Counted from the stretch's first letter, positions 10,241-19,309 are shown. The stretch is 21,474 nucleotides of DNA from Nannochloropsis salina CCMP1776 (GCA_004565275.1 SDOX01000108.1:951-22424), one strand, 5' to 3'. The notes: generated by a model not told the origin, from the sequence alone. Numbers and translations: made by a program.

Positions 10241-11838
10241 ATGCGCGTCCTACTCACGCTCGCATGTGTGGCATTTTGCGCCCTGAGCTTCACCGCTGCC
10301 CACTCGCCTTACGACACAAATGGCAATGACCATGACAACCAGCATCATCAACAACAACCTCCTCCGCCAGGATACTCCCCGAACGGCATGCCATCTGGGA
10401 ACAACAACTCCCCCCCCGGTCCAGGAAACACAAACTACCCGCCCACGCAAGGCAGCAACCCCTATTCTCCCTCACAAGGGAGTGGAAACTACCCTGGAGC
10501 CCAAATTAATGGTTATCCTCCGCAAGCCCCCGGCAGCTACCCTCCCAATCAGGGTGGCAGCAACTACCCGCCTAATCAGGGCGCAGGAGCGTACTCTCCC
10601 GCGCAACCCAACGGCAATTACCCTTCAGGTCAAGGCAATTATCCTTCAGGACAGGGACAAGGAAACTATCCTCAAGGCTCGCCCTATGGGAATCAAGGCG
10701 GCGGCTCTACAGGCACCTATGGACCGGGAGGGATGGGGGGGGGGGGGCAAATGCCTGGCGGCTACCCGCCAATGCCCAATGGGAACAGTAACTACCCCCC
10801 CAACCAAGCCTATCCGCCGCAGCGTGCTCCCATGAACAATTACGGCCCCGCCGGGGTTGGGGGTATGCCAATGCAGGGCATGCAAGGCGGGTACCCCCCC
10901 GGGGGAATGTTGAAAGGAGGGTCTGCGAGCTACCCTCCTGCACAACAGGCGGCGATGAACGGGAGCCCCGTCGCGAACACCATGCCGAGCAACGATCCTA
11001 AGGCCAGCCCCGTTCCTCCCGCGGACCCGACAAAGAACGGAAATTCAAAAGGTGCGTTGTCCAAACCGTAAATGAGCGGTGGGGGAGGGCCACAGGGCAG
11101 GGGAGGCGTAGGAGGAGGGAGGATGCCTCCTGTACGCTAACTGTTTTTGCTACCTTTTGGATTTTGTTGTCTACAGATGCGGTGCTGTCGAGTTTGGAGC
11201 AGGCGTCCGCTCCCATGGCTTCATCTCCGGCGACTGTCGCCTCCCGGTCCACAAATTGTCAGTAGGGAGGGAGGGAGGGAGGGAGGGAGGAAGAGAGCGA
11301 AGGGGGAAAGAGCGGGGAGGGCAGAGATTTGGATTGTTAGGTAGCGTCTTTTGATACTGGGAAAAGGATACTACATTGTGATGGTAATGTGGTGGTGCGG
11401 TAGAGAGGGTGAGGGAATGATCGAGGGGAAAGTGAGCGGGTGCAGGTTATGTTTGGAGGAGACGATGGCGATGGCTCATGGATGGGTTGATAGTGAGGGT
11501 ATGATATGACAAGGATGGCTACGATGTATGCGCTTCCTCGATCATGAAGAGGAGAATGAGGAGGGGTAATGAGTGGGACGGGGAGGGTCATTCTCTAAGC
11601 CTCTTGTATTTACGGCATCGAGTCCTACTCTGAGAGCGATGAATGTACCAACTCACTGACACTGGTTTCCTTTTCCCTACCGCAGTGCGAGGAGGGCAGT
11701 AGCAAAGCATCCGACGCTGTAGCCCTCTGGCATGAGATAGGTAACCCTTGCGGGGCGCGGCTGTATCGGTGCAATGCGCGCGACACAGGGTGTGTTGAAT
11801 GGGCCATTGATTTGAGCCAGCATTGGGGCATGGGGTGA
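10241..11838 (+). CDS. Secreted Pro/Tyr/Asn/Gly/Gln-rich repeat protein with Cys-containing C-terminus
   Basis: Exon 1 is clear: ATG at 10241, signal peptide MRVLLTLACVAFCALSFTAA, then a His/Gln patch and about 190 residues of degenerate repeats such as NYPPNQG, SYPPNQG, NYPSGQG and GGYPPM. These look like structural, adhesive or matrix proteins with disordered Tyr/Pro repeats. The 3' end is less sure. Preferred model: donor GTAAAT at 11068, exon 2 11177-11261 (CGAVEFGAGVRSHGFISGDC), exon 3 11686-11838 ending TGA (includes SSKASDAVALWHEIGNPCG and ARLYRCNARDTGCVEWAIDL); phases agree, 354 aa. Alternatives: no splicing, stop at 11069-11071; or donor at 11052, phase-compatible, giving a stop at 11263-11265. 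Exon 3 may begin further upstream, since its frame is open from 11599 with natural-looking sequence (ESYSESDECTNS). The start context GCATGCGCGTCCT is shared with CRP2. Confidence 0.7.
11265..11320 (+). repeat. GGGAGGG tract just after the 5' splice site at 11262
   Basis: GGAGGGAGGG repeats start at the predicted donor (GTAGGGAGGG) of intron 2 of the Pro/Tyr/Asn/Gly-rich gene, as in many introns of this window. There is no matching C-rich tract at the 3' end of this intron. Confidence 0.7.
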
Positions 11839-12814
11839 AAATGGGGCGTTGTTTGATTTTAGGTGCCCGCGGTGTACAGAGAGTTGATGCCTCACAGGAC
11901 GTTCTTTGGGATGAGGATAAAACAAGGTCTTTGTGGGTCTGAGGGTTAGGTTCACAGGTCTGAATTAGGAACAAAACTTCCTACGACTATAGCACATCCG
12001 TGTGAGAATGCATGTTTTGTTATTTGGAGTTCACGAGCAAGTCACGATGCCGATCTTCTATCCCTTATGTGAATCGAAGCTACGGATGGGAGGGAAGTAG
12101 GAACAGATAAAGGAATAGCAAAGAGTGCATGGGGTCAAAGCATTTATTTATTGAACGCGCGGCGACCTCAGCACGCAATATTGAAAGAACGACGAAAATT
12201 GATGGCAGACTTTTCGCTGCAGTTGTTTCTTCGAAGCGATGGCCGTGGGATGTATTCTACGGGTCGTACGTCTCTTATTTCTAAACCAGCACAGAGATGT
12301 GCTCTTTCTTTTTGGATATACCCCCCTGACTTTTTGTATAATCATTTGAAGAATTTTTCCGGTCCTGTCTATCATTGACTTGGGGGATGCTATTTGTCGT
12401 GTCGCCTACAAAATTGCACTGTGGTATCTATCCTTTACGTCTGTCACAGTCTTGCCCTACAACTCCATAATCAGACTCGGAGAGCCCCAAAGAAATAGAT
12501 TGCAGGGGGGGAGGTTATCGTATCTTCAACTACCATCACCCGACACTATCTTCTGATTTTCTATCTTTTTGCGCATGCAATTCCAAAAATAATCCTTGGA
12601 AACTATGTACAAGTATCTTTTTGTTTGAGATACTCATACTCAAGCTTTTTTTTCCCCTTTGTGAAACGGGAATGTCGAGAAGACCCAGTAATTTTTGCTC
12701 CATCCCGGGGCTATATCCTTATCATCAGCTCTTCCTTCTAATGTGCCCTTCCATGTGCCCCTTGTACCTATCATGCACCCCGTTGTCAGATCCTACATAT
12801 TTTCAAACTCAAGC
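11839..12814. other. Intergenic region upstream of CRP2
   Basis: Roughly 1 kb with no gene I can support. Overlapping open frames on both strands around 12148-12378 have no motif and are probably chance. The last 120 bases before the CRP2 ATG stay open in the CRP2 frame, but they encode no signal-peptide-like start. Confidence 0.4.
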
Positions 12815-14874
12815 ATGCGCGTCCTTCTTCCTCTCGCCGTTCTTGCTGCGTCGGCGTCGTCTTTCACCTCAGCCGTCCCTCGCCCCCCGCTTCACTTCAT
12901 GACTGAGGAAGCATCATCATCATCCGTGGGTTTTCCCCCTTTAGAAACCCTTTTCCTCTCTACTGAAGTCGATGTTCAAAGTAAATCTGCGGAAATAGCG
13001 CCTCAAGTGCCACAAGTTGACCCAATGCTGTCGTCCAAGGACCATAACTTGCGTGGCTCGTCGTCCGAAAAAGGTATGGGCGTAGATAAAAAGACACTCA
13101 GGGAGCTTGATTCCATTGTCAGACCCTTTTTCTTGCCCTACTTTATCCTCACCCGCTTGTAAAGCTCTTTAAAATTCCCAGTCCCCCCACTCGATCCTTT
13201 CTTTCGTCCTCCCTTCTTCTCTAAACCCCCCTTCCTCTCCCCCTTCCTCCCTCCCTTCCTCCCTTTTCTCTACCCGGGACATCATCTTCCTCTGCTCCTT
13301 CTCTAACCCTCCCTTCCTCCCTCCCTTCCTCCTTCCCTCCCTCCCTCCCTCCCTCCCTCCTCCCCACCCGGGACATCATCTTCCTCTACTCCTTCCATCG
13401 CCGCTGCCACCCCTGCTCCTACCACAGACGTCGCTGTCATTCCTGCCTCACTTACTGCTACTGGGGCGGCCACGATCATGGAGGAGGCTGCCGCAGCTTC
13501 CACCGTGGCCCCTGTGGTGGTCCCTCCCTCCCTCCCTCCCTCCCTCCCTCCCTCCCTTCTTGCGGCTCCTGTCGCCCAAAAAGCCACACGAGCCCCGGAT
13601 GGCCTCAAATTGAAAATGCTCATCGACTGCTTTGCGTGGTAGGGAGGAGAGGGAGTAGAGAAATGGAAGGCGGTGACGGAGGGCAGAAGGGAGGGCGCGA
13701 AGGAGGGAAGGAGGGCGCGAAGGAGGGAGGGTAGGGAGAGGACGAGGGAAGCGCATGGTTGTCGGAGACAGATCTTGCTGTGAATGGAACCTTAAAATGA
13801 TTTTGTTATCCTTTTAATGTCCGCACCTCGCTTTTCCTCACTCTCCTCCTCCCTCCACCCTGTCCTCCCTCCCTCCCTCCATCCCGCCTTCCCGCCTACC
13901 CGCCCTCCCTCTCTCCCTCCCTCAGGTATCTTCCCGATGCGGCCCACCGCGGCGACAACAGCAGGACAAAAGGCTGCGATGAAAGCTCCATCCAGGTGAC
14001 TGCTTCTACCTACCTACCTCCCTCCCTCCCTCCCTCCCTCCCTCCCTCCCTTCTTCCCTTCCTCCCCTCCGCCTTCTCCCCCCCGCCTTCTCCCCCATTT
14101 TTTTTCTTCCCCTGCCCGAAATTCTTCCCCTTTCTCCCTTCTTCCCTCCCTCCCTTCCTCGCATCCTCCTCGAGACCGATGCCTGTACATCAAGTTGAGA
14201 CTCGGTGGTCACTGTCATCTCCCGTCCTTTCCCTTTTGATCGTAACCCGAGCCCTACCTTCCCTCCTCCCGCCCCATCACATCAGTACTGCCGAACAGAC
14301 AGTGGGCACAACGACCACATGTGCCGTTTCGACGGTTCCAATCACCTTAAGGTCAGGAATGTGGGAGGGAGGGGGAGAGGGGAGGGAGGAAGGGAGGGAG
14401 GGAAGGAGGGTGTGTGGTTGTCTTCTCTTCTTCTTCGTCCTCGCGTCTCTGCTTGATTCTCCGACCTCACAATTTGTCCTCGCTTACCCTCCCTCCCTCC
14501 CTTCCTTCCTCCCTCCTTCTCTCCCTTCCTTCCTTCCTTCCTTTCTTCCTCCCTCCTCGTCGGCCCCTTCAGGACGCCCTTGATGCCAACCCTGACTGCT
14601 ACTTCAACTGTCAGGTTTGTCGACCCCCCCCCTCCCTTGCCTGTTCCCACCTAGCCTTTGTTGTCCTGGTTCGCATTCCCCCCTTACGACTTTGCTTCCG
14701 GCACTTTTCCTCAAAGTTTCTGGTCTCTGACTTCCCCGTGTGCATGAACTCCCTCCCTCCCGCCTTCCCTCCCTTCCTCCCTTCCTCCCTTCCTCCCTCC
14801 TTCAGATGGAGACTTGCAACAGCTGGGACAATCCCACCACTGACAAGACGCGCTCCTGTGTGGCAGCCCTCTAG
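12815..14874 (+). CDS. CRP2: secreted eight-cysteine protein, paralogue of CRP1 with low-complexity N-terminal region
   Basis: Six predicted exons, all phases consistent: 12815-13073, 13428-13638, 13926-13995, 14286-14351, 14573-14614, 14806-14874 (TAG), 238 aa. The start was chosen for the signal peptide MRVLLPLAVLAASASSFTSA and the GCATGCGCGTCCT context shared with the gene at 10241. After it comes about 130 residues rich in Ser/Ala/Pro/Val. This includes a PPSLPPSL repeat in exon 2 encoded by the same CCCTCC tract that fills nearby introns. The Cys domain begins with LKLKMLIDCFAWY, then DNSRTKGCDESSIQYCRTD, GHNDHMCRFDG, DCYFNCQMETCNSW and SCVAAL at the C-terminus. The cysteine spacing 19-7-10-17-3-4-13 matches CRP1 except for one loop eight residues shorter. 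Intron positions differ from CRP1 in the middle of the domain. Function unknown; extracellular location is inferred. Confidence 0.85.
13200..14805 (+). repeat. C-rich and G-rich tracts in and around CRP2 introns
   Basis: CCCTCC/CCTTCC tracts lie at about 13240-13365, 13522-13558 (coding), 13860-13923, 14020-14160, 14487-14555 and 14752-14803. GGGAGGG tracts lie at about 13640-13740 and 14362-14410, each directly after a donor. Within 13258-13385 a segment containing ACCCGGGACATCATCTTCCT occurs twice (13273 and 13366). Confidence 0.8.
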
Positions 14875-15373
14875 GCAGGGAGGGAGGGAGGGAGGAAGGA
14901 ATGAAGGGAAAGAGGGAGGGAGGGAGTGAGGGAAGAAAAGGAAGGATTGTGGGGGCAGGACGGCCAGGACCATGGGGAACCTGGCATGTCGGGGCCTGAG
15001 GGGGAGGGAGGAAATTAGCGAGGGTGGAAATTAGCGAGGGTGGAAAAAGGCGCGGGCCCATGTGGGGAAAAGTAGAGTGACATGCTTAAACTTTACCCAA
15101 ATTATGTGAGGTTGAAACAGCGAAGAAAAAATTCATGGGCAGGGCCCCCAACAGAGCCAAGAAGAGGAGTAAGGAGGTAGGACGCCTGTCAGGTCTGCAT
15201 TTAAATTTTAACGGAAAAGAACGGGCAGGAATGCCGGGCAAGTCCCGGTTCTTTGAGACCAGCGAGGCCGTGTGCTTCCCTTTATGCGATAGCTCGTGAC
15301 ATAAACAGAAGAAAATGGGAAAAAGCACATGGCAGTGTTAAAAATAAAAAGTATCCACCAAATGCAATTTGCA

Positions 15374-15530
15374 AATGCTCTCGCTTTGACGCATCGGAAA
15401 AGCAAATATAGAAGTTGTAGTGTTCTCCTCCTCCCCATTGTCCTCGCCATGCATCCCTTTGTTCCCGTAGTTGGTTTCCTTTCTTATACCCCGCTCCTCC
15501 AAGTCTTCCCTCCCTCCTTCCCGCGTCCCC
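15374..15530 (+). repeat. Dispersed repeat family R1, copy 1
   Basis: Clearly related to 19929-20088 over about 157 bases in the same orientation. Shared blocks include CATTGTCCT, CCCTTTGTTCCCGTA, TTGGTTTCCTTTCTT and CCCGCTCCTCCAAGTC, ending in a C-rich tract. The copies differ by scattered substitutions and small indels. No open frame in common looks like a protein, so the family is unassigned. Confidence 0.75.
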
Positions 15531-15576
15531 TCCCTGCCCTCCTTCCTCGCAAGGCCGGTGTCGTGTATAGCTCACA

Positions 15577-15787
15577 TTTGATATTTGCTTCAATGTCTCT
15601 GTGCCCAAGGAAACACTGACCCTAACTCAAACGTGGAACGTGGCAAGGCAAGGCAGGAAAGAGGGAGCGGAAGGAAGGAAAAAGCAAAAGAGGAAGGAAA
15701 GGGGCTCTGCAGGCTTGGGTATACTTTTGTTTGATATTTGCTTCAATGTCTCCGGGCCCAAGGAAACGCTGGCCCTAACTCAAATCC
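15577..15787 (+). repeat. Direct duplication of a 58-bp segment
   Basis: Copies at 15577-15634 and 15730-15787 start TTTGATATTTGCTTCAATGT and share CCCAAGGAAAC and CCCTAACTCAAA. They differ at about eight positions and lie 153 bases apart. The intervening DNA carries a segment (15669-15721) found again at 20864-20916. Confidence 0.8.
15669..15721 (+). repeat. Dispersed repeat family R2, copy 1
   Basis: Starts GGAAGGAAGGAAAAAGCAAA and ends CAGGCTTGGGTA. The copy at 20864-20916 differs by only two bases over 53, both C/T or G/A type. Together with R1, found upstream in both places, this suggests one larger element copied or broken apart. Confidence 0.75.
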
Positions 15788-15810
15788 TGAAATAGTGCCC
15801 TTTACCCCCG

Positions 15811-15822
15811 CCCTAACCCTAA
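15811..15822 (+). repeat. Two telomere-type CCCTAA hexamers inside the chromosome
   Basis: CCCTAACCCTAA matches the C-strand of the common TTAGGG telomere repeat. Two related CCCTAACTC sequences lie in the 58-bp duplication just upstream. Two units can arise by chance. Confidence 0.35.
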
Positions 15823-16323
15823 CGAAGATGATTGGATTTCCTTGAGAAGACTCGACCCCATGCCGAGTCTTACACACAGTAGCCTGACCCCCACCTGAAA
15901 ATTTTCAAAGTCTCTTACTCCGGCCAAGCTGACGACAAGTATCCCTCCCTCTTCCCAGTGCTTTCAACATCTCCCATCCCCAATACAATCGATACCCAAG
16001 GGACAGATCCCGCGATTGTCTTTTGCCCAAACAACTGACCCTCTTTTGCAAAGCTTTCTCGCCAAGAAGACTTTCTCAACCGCCAAGAAAGCTCTCCTGA
16101 TCATATGGTACACCCAGAAGCAAGACTAATTTGACTTTGTTTCGTCGCAAGCTGAAGACAAATGTCCCGTCGCTTATTTTGACTGTCTCAAGCTTGAGTT
16201 CACATCGATTTCCCCTTCTTCATCTTCGTTGTCTCTCCTTTGCGAATGACGGAGACCTGTGACGGCGACATGTAGGAAATATGAAACAGAAAGCGATATC
16301 CATGAGCCGATCGAGCGTAGAAC

Positions 16324-18810
16324 TCATTGCGCAAACTCGACGGGTAGTACCTGGAGCGGTGGAAACTCGGTCCGGCACGTAGCATTTGCTATGCTTCCAT
16401 CAAAAAGTCCGTATTCGATGTTGAAAGTATCGTCTTCGAACTCTTCTGTCACGTTGATCTGGTTGTCACCAGCGAAGATAAGCAAGATGGGATGGAGTGA
16501 GGGAATCAGTGACTTGTCCGCGTGTATGAGGACAGGTAAGTTGTCAGATAGAGCATCTACCATCACACTCTCCAGACTCACCTTGACCTTGTACGATACC
16601 ACCCTTCTTGACTTTTGTAATGGCGACGTCAGAAAGAAAATCTCGTCGGCAAAGTCATCGACTTGGATGTCTGCTGTCTTTGCGCTCGGTCCCTTTGCGC
16701 TCACAAACTCGATTCCAAAGGGAAGATCCAGAAAGATATTGGGAAGAGATCTCTTGTTGTATGTTGTCACTCGAATCCTAGTGGACAGAGTGGTCTTGGG
16801 CTTTCGGGCCCTGATTACCACCCTTTTGCGCGCGGCGTGCTTGTATTTGAAACGAGGGTCACAAGGAGGCAGCAGAGGAAAAATGGTCGACCCAGGCTCA
16901 GGGATCTGGATTGTACAGCTGAAGAGACATTCACATCTCTAAAGCGTGGGTGGATATTGTGTCATGGGGTGGTTGGCCAGGTATGGTTTGATAGCACGGG
17001 TCCATGACACCGGGGGAAAGGATGACTGGAGCATGCGTCCCAGCTTACCTCCTCTTCGAGAATCAGTGCAAACCAGTTCACAAGACCAGGAAAGGAGATC
17101 TGGCACTGCGTCGAGCATTCCTCGGGGGTCTTAGTATCCGGAAAGAAGCCCAAGTAGTTCGCTATTCCACGTGGTCATCCAGGTCAGAGAATAGAAAATG
17201 AGCATGTGAGATGTTGTTGAGTCCATGCTTTCTCTGTCTCCTCTAAGGCTTGCTACATACCTCCAGTATCCTTGCAAGCAGTGTTTTGTAAAGCGCACTC
17301 ACGGCAAAATGGTAAGGGGGAAGTGGGACCTGTTATATCAGAATGTGATGAGGGTTACGTAAAATATTCTTCAGTAGGATTCCTGCACGCAATTTATGCA
17401 CAAAGAATGACAAATACGCTAGATATGCCACGTACTCGGGGTGGGTATAGTTGTTGGAGATGCTGTCGGAGCCGATGTCGGTGCCGCTGTCGGGCTGCCA
17501 GTAGGACTCATGGTTGGGGAGGCAGTGGGATTCGGGGAGGGCGTTGGTAGCGACGACGTGGGAACTGGAGTAGGTGTGACTGGAAAAAGGCGGAAAGGTC
17601 TAGATCAGATGATGAGAACGATCTCAGTGACATCAGGAAAGGTATGATGTGCGGATTGAAGACTCAGATTTGTAAAGTAAGGATATCGAGCCCAGCGGAC
17701 AAGGTCCCTCGTCCCATGGATGAGACTATCCTCCTCTTCAGGCCTCAGAGAGCTGAGCTTGACGACTGTGTCACGGAACTCACTTGTTGGACCAATGGAC
17801 GAGGGACTAGCGGTAGGAGTATCAGTCGAATCTCCGGTAGGAGCTGGGGTAGGGCTGGTATGTGTGGAATGGATGCGAATGATTATGCACGTGCGTAAGT
17901 CACTTGATGTGTCATCTGTCGAGGACGATTTCATCAATTACCTTAGTGTCTGAGGCGACGCAGAGCACGCCGATCCACCTAGATCTAGTGCTGATAATCG
18001 GCCTGTAGTCGAGTAATCAGGAACCGATGTTGCCACGCCAGTCTCTAGGTCGATGGTATACCAATTGTCCACGGTAACATCGGCGGAATTGAATTGTTGA
18101 CCGTACAAGATTTCTTCTTCGCAGTCAAATGCAAGTTGGAGGGAGGGATTGCCCGTCTTGATCTCTGTGTAAGGAAGGGTGGGCTGCTCGAATGCGTCGT
18201 CGAGGTCAATCTTTGCGAATCGCCCATTGACTGTTGCCAAATATAACATGTCGGTGCTGGTCTTGATGGCAATGTCGCCAAACGACATGAAAGCTGGACT
18301 GAAATCAGGCCCTGCAATAGTTCGTTGAATATCTGTTCCAACTCCAATAGGATTGTCGGATACATCATAAGTGATGGGGAGAAAATTGACCGTGCTCCCT
18401 CTTTCAGTGATCCAAACGAAATATGAAATGCCAGTGCTGGGATCGCGGTAGAATTCCGCGTTTGCCGGGAATCTTTGATTGTCCCAGGATTGTGCTTGGC
18501 TTGCGATACGGCCAATGGCTCCGGTGACCTGATCCCAATAGTACAAGCCCGCAGGATTGGAAGCATCGCCTCTATAGAGCCAAAACATTTGGTTCCTGGC
18601 CTCGTCAAAGGCAAATGCATTGCTGCCTCCGTCTCTCGTCAGACCTGTGTCCTCAACAACCCTCGTGACTTTGTTAACAGGATCGTATTCAATAATCTCA
18701 TTGAAGCTATCGATTCCGTACATAAACGCAGGTGCGGCACTTGTAATGCTCAGAGCCAGCATGCCGACTAGAAAGATAAGCGGCTTCATCCTCATCTTTG
18801 TGCACAGCAT
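16324..18810 (-). CDS. Secreted mosaic protein: propeller-like domain, Ser/Thr/Pro stalk, WSC/apple-like Cys domain, beta-rich C-terminus
   Basis: Six predicted exons on the minus strand, every phase consistent: 18810-17942, 17854-17784, 17579-17436, 17329-17261, 17161-17049, 16938-16324 (TGA), 626 aa. Residues about 8-25 (MKPLIFLVGMLALSITSA) form a signal peptide. About 26-280 has spaced blade-like stretches (EIIEYDPVNKVTRVV, AFAFDEARNQMFWLY, GLYYWDQVTGAIGRI, WYTIDLETGVATSV) like secreted beta-propellers. Then come about 70 residues of PTPAPT/SPTMSPTGSPT-type stalk, likely O-glycosylated. The Cys domain follows: CRECALQNTACKDTG, NYLGFFPDTKTPEECSTQC, FALILEEERCECLFSC, resembling WSC/PAN-apple carbohydrate- or protein-binding modules. 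The last 190 residues (TTLSTRIRVTTYNKRSLPNI, LDLPFGIEFVSA) look like an Ig-like/DUF11-type beta sandwich. No hydrophobic C-terminal anchor is visible. Probably a wall or matrix protein. The blade and C-terminal assignments are inferred by eye. Confidence 0.82.
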
Positions 18811-18843
18811 GACTATGCTCAGTTCGAAATATGATTGAGTACA

Positions 18844-18899
18844 CTGAAAAGTGAAGATGGTCAGTGAGGAATGAGTAGAAGAACAAGGGCATCGAGTAC
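18844..18899 (-). other. Candidate 56-nt intron in the 5' UTR of the mosaic protein gene
   Basis: On the minus strand the segment runs from GTACTCGATGCCC to CTTCACTTTTCAG and ends 33 bases before the ATG at 18810. Two diverged relatives with the same GTAC start and CTTCACGCTTCAG end sit at 19255-19309 and 20111-20160. The splice signals are good but the intron is unproved. Confidence 0.5.
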
Positions 18900-19231
18900 C
18901 GTTCCTATACGCTTTGTGGTATGGGCCAATCTAGGGTCGTCAGGCTGCACCCCTCAGAGCAGAATCTTAAGCGCCACGTTGTACTATGACAAGACGCAGT
19001 GCACACCAGATGAGTGCTCAGGTGAATTTCTATCGTTTAAAGTCTTTACAATGCATTCCATCGAAAAGAGATGAGATGCATGCGTTCACCGGGAATACAG
19101 GACGCACCGGTCGGAGCGAACAGAATCCCACACGCAATCCCACTCTCTGGTCGCACGAACGGAACTAATCCCCCCTTTTCCTGAAATGCTAAGTTCTCAC
19201 TATGCCAGTCGCCCCTTTCAAAGAGTCGAGG
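18900..19231. other. Intergenic stretch with no gene seen
   Basis: Only short open frames without motifs. It presumably includes the promoter of the minus-strand mosaic gene. Confidence 0.4.
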
Positions 19232-19309
19232 CCCTCTACGTATGGTGCACTACACTGAAGCGTGAAGGTAGTGAGAGCGGTATGCATGAAATCACAGGGG
19301 TTTGCGTAC
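19232..19309 (-). repeat. Duplicated leader/intron-like segment, copy B
   Basis: Shares the segment ACTGAAGCGTGAAGGTAGTG (plus-strand reading) and its flanks with 20089-20160, including the downstream (minus-strand) TGTAGTGCA and CATACGTAGA blocks. It resembles the 5' UTR intron region at 18844-18899. No coding sequence follows, so it is probably a stranded copy. Confidence 0.6.

Larger units (their letters stand above)
14875..16323. other. Intergenic, repeat-bearing region between CRP2 and the convergent mosaic gene
   Basis: No gene supported. Holds a GGGAGGG tract (about 14878-14935), a 16-bp unit GAAATTAGCGAGGGTG twice in tandem (15011-15042), a dispersed repeat copy (15374-15530), a 58-bp direct duplication (15577/15730), a second dispersed repeat segment (15669-15721) and two telomere-like hexamers (15811-15822). 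CRP2 and the minus-strand gene at 16324 point at each other, so both 3' UTRs fall here. Confidence 0.6.

Noticed and set aside
11663-11685. A very short intron from GTTTCC to CCGCAG
   Set aside because: About 20 nt is too short for a spliceosomal intron. The segment is more likely the end of a longer intron or coding read-through.
12148-12378. Two mirror-image 75-codon frames on opposite strands
   Set aside because: Neither has motifs or splice extensions, and overlapping frames of the same length on both strands suggest chance.
16259-16942. 227-codon plus-strand frame
   Set aside because: It lies antisense to exon 6 of the mosaic gene, whose frame continues in phase from five upstream exons. 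The plus-strand frame is its shadow.
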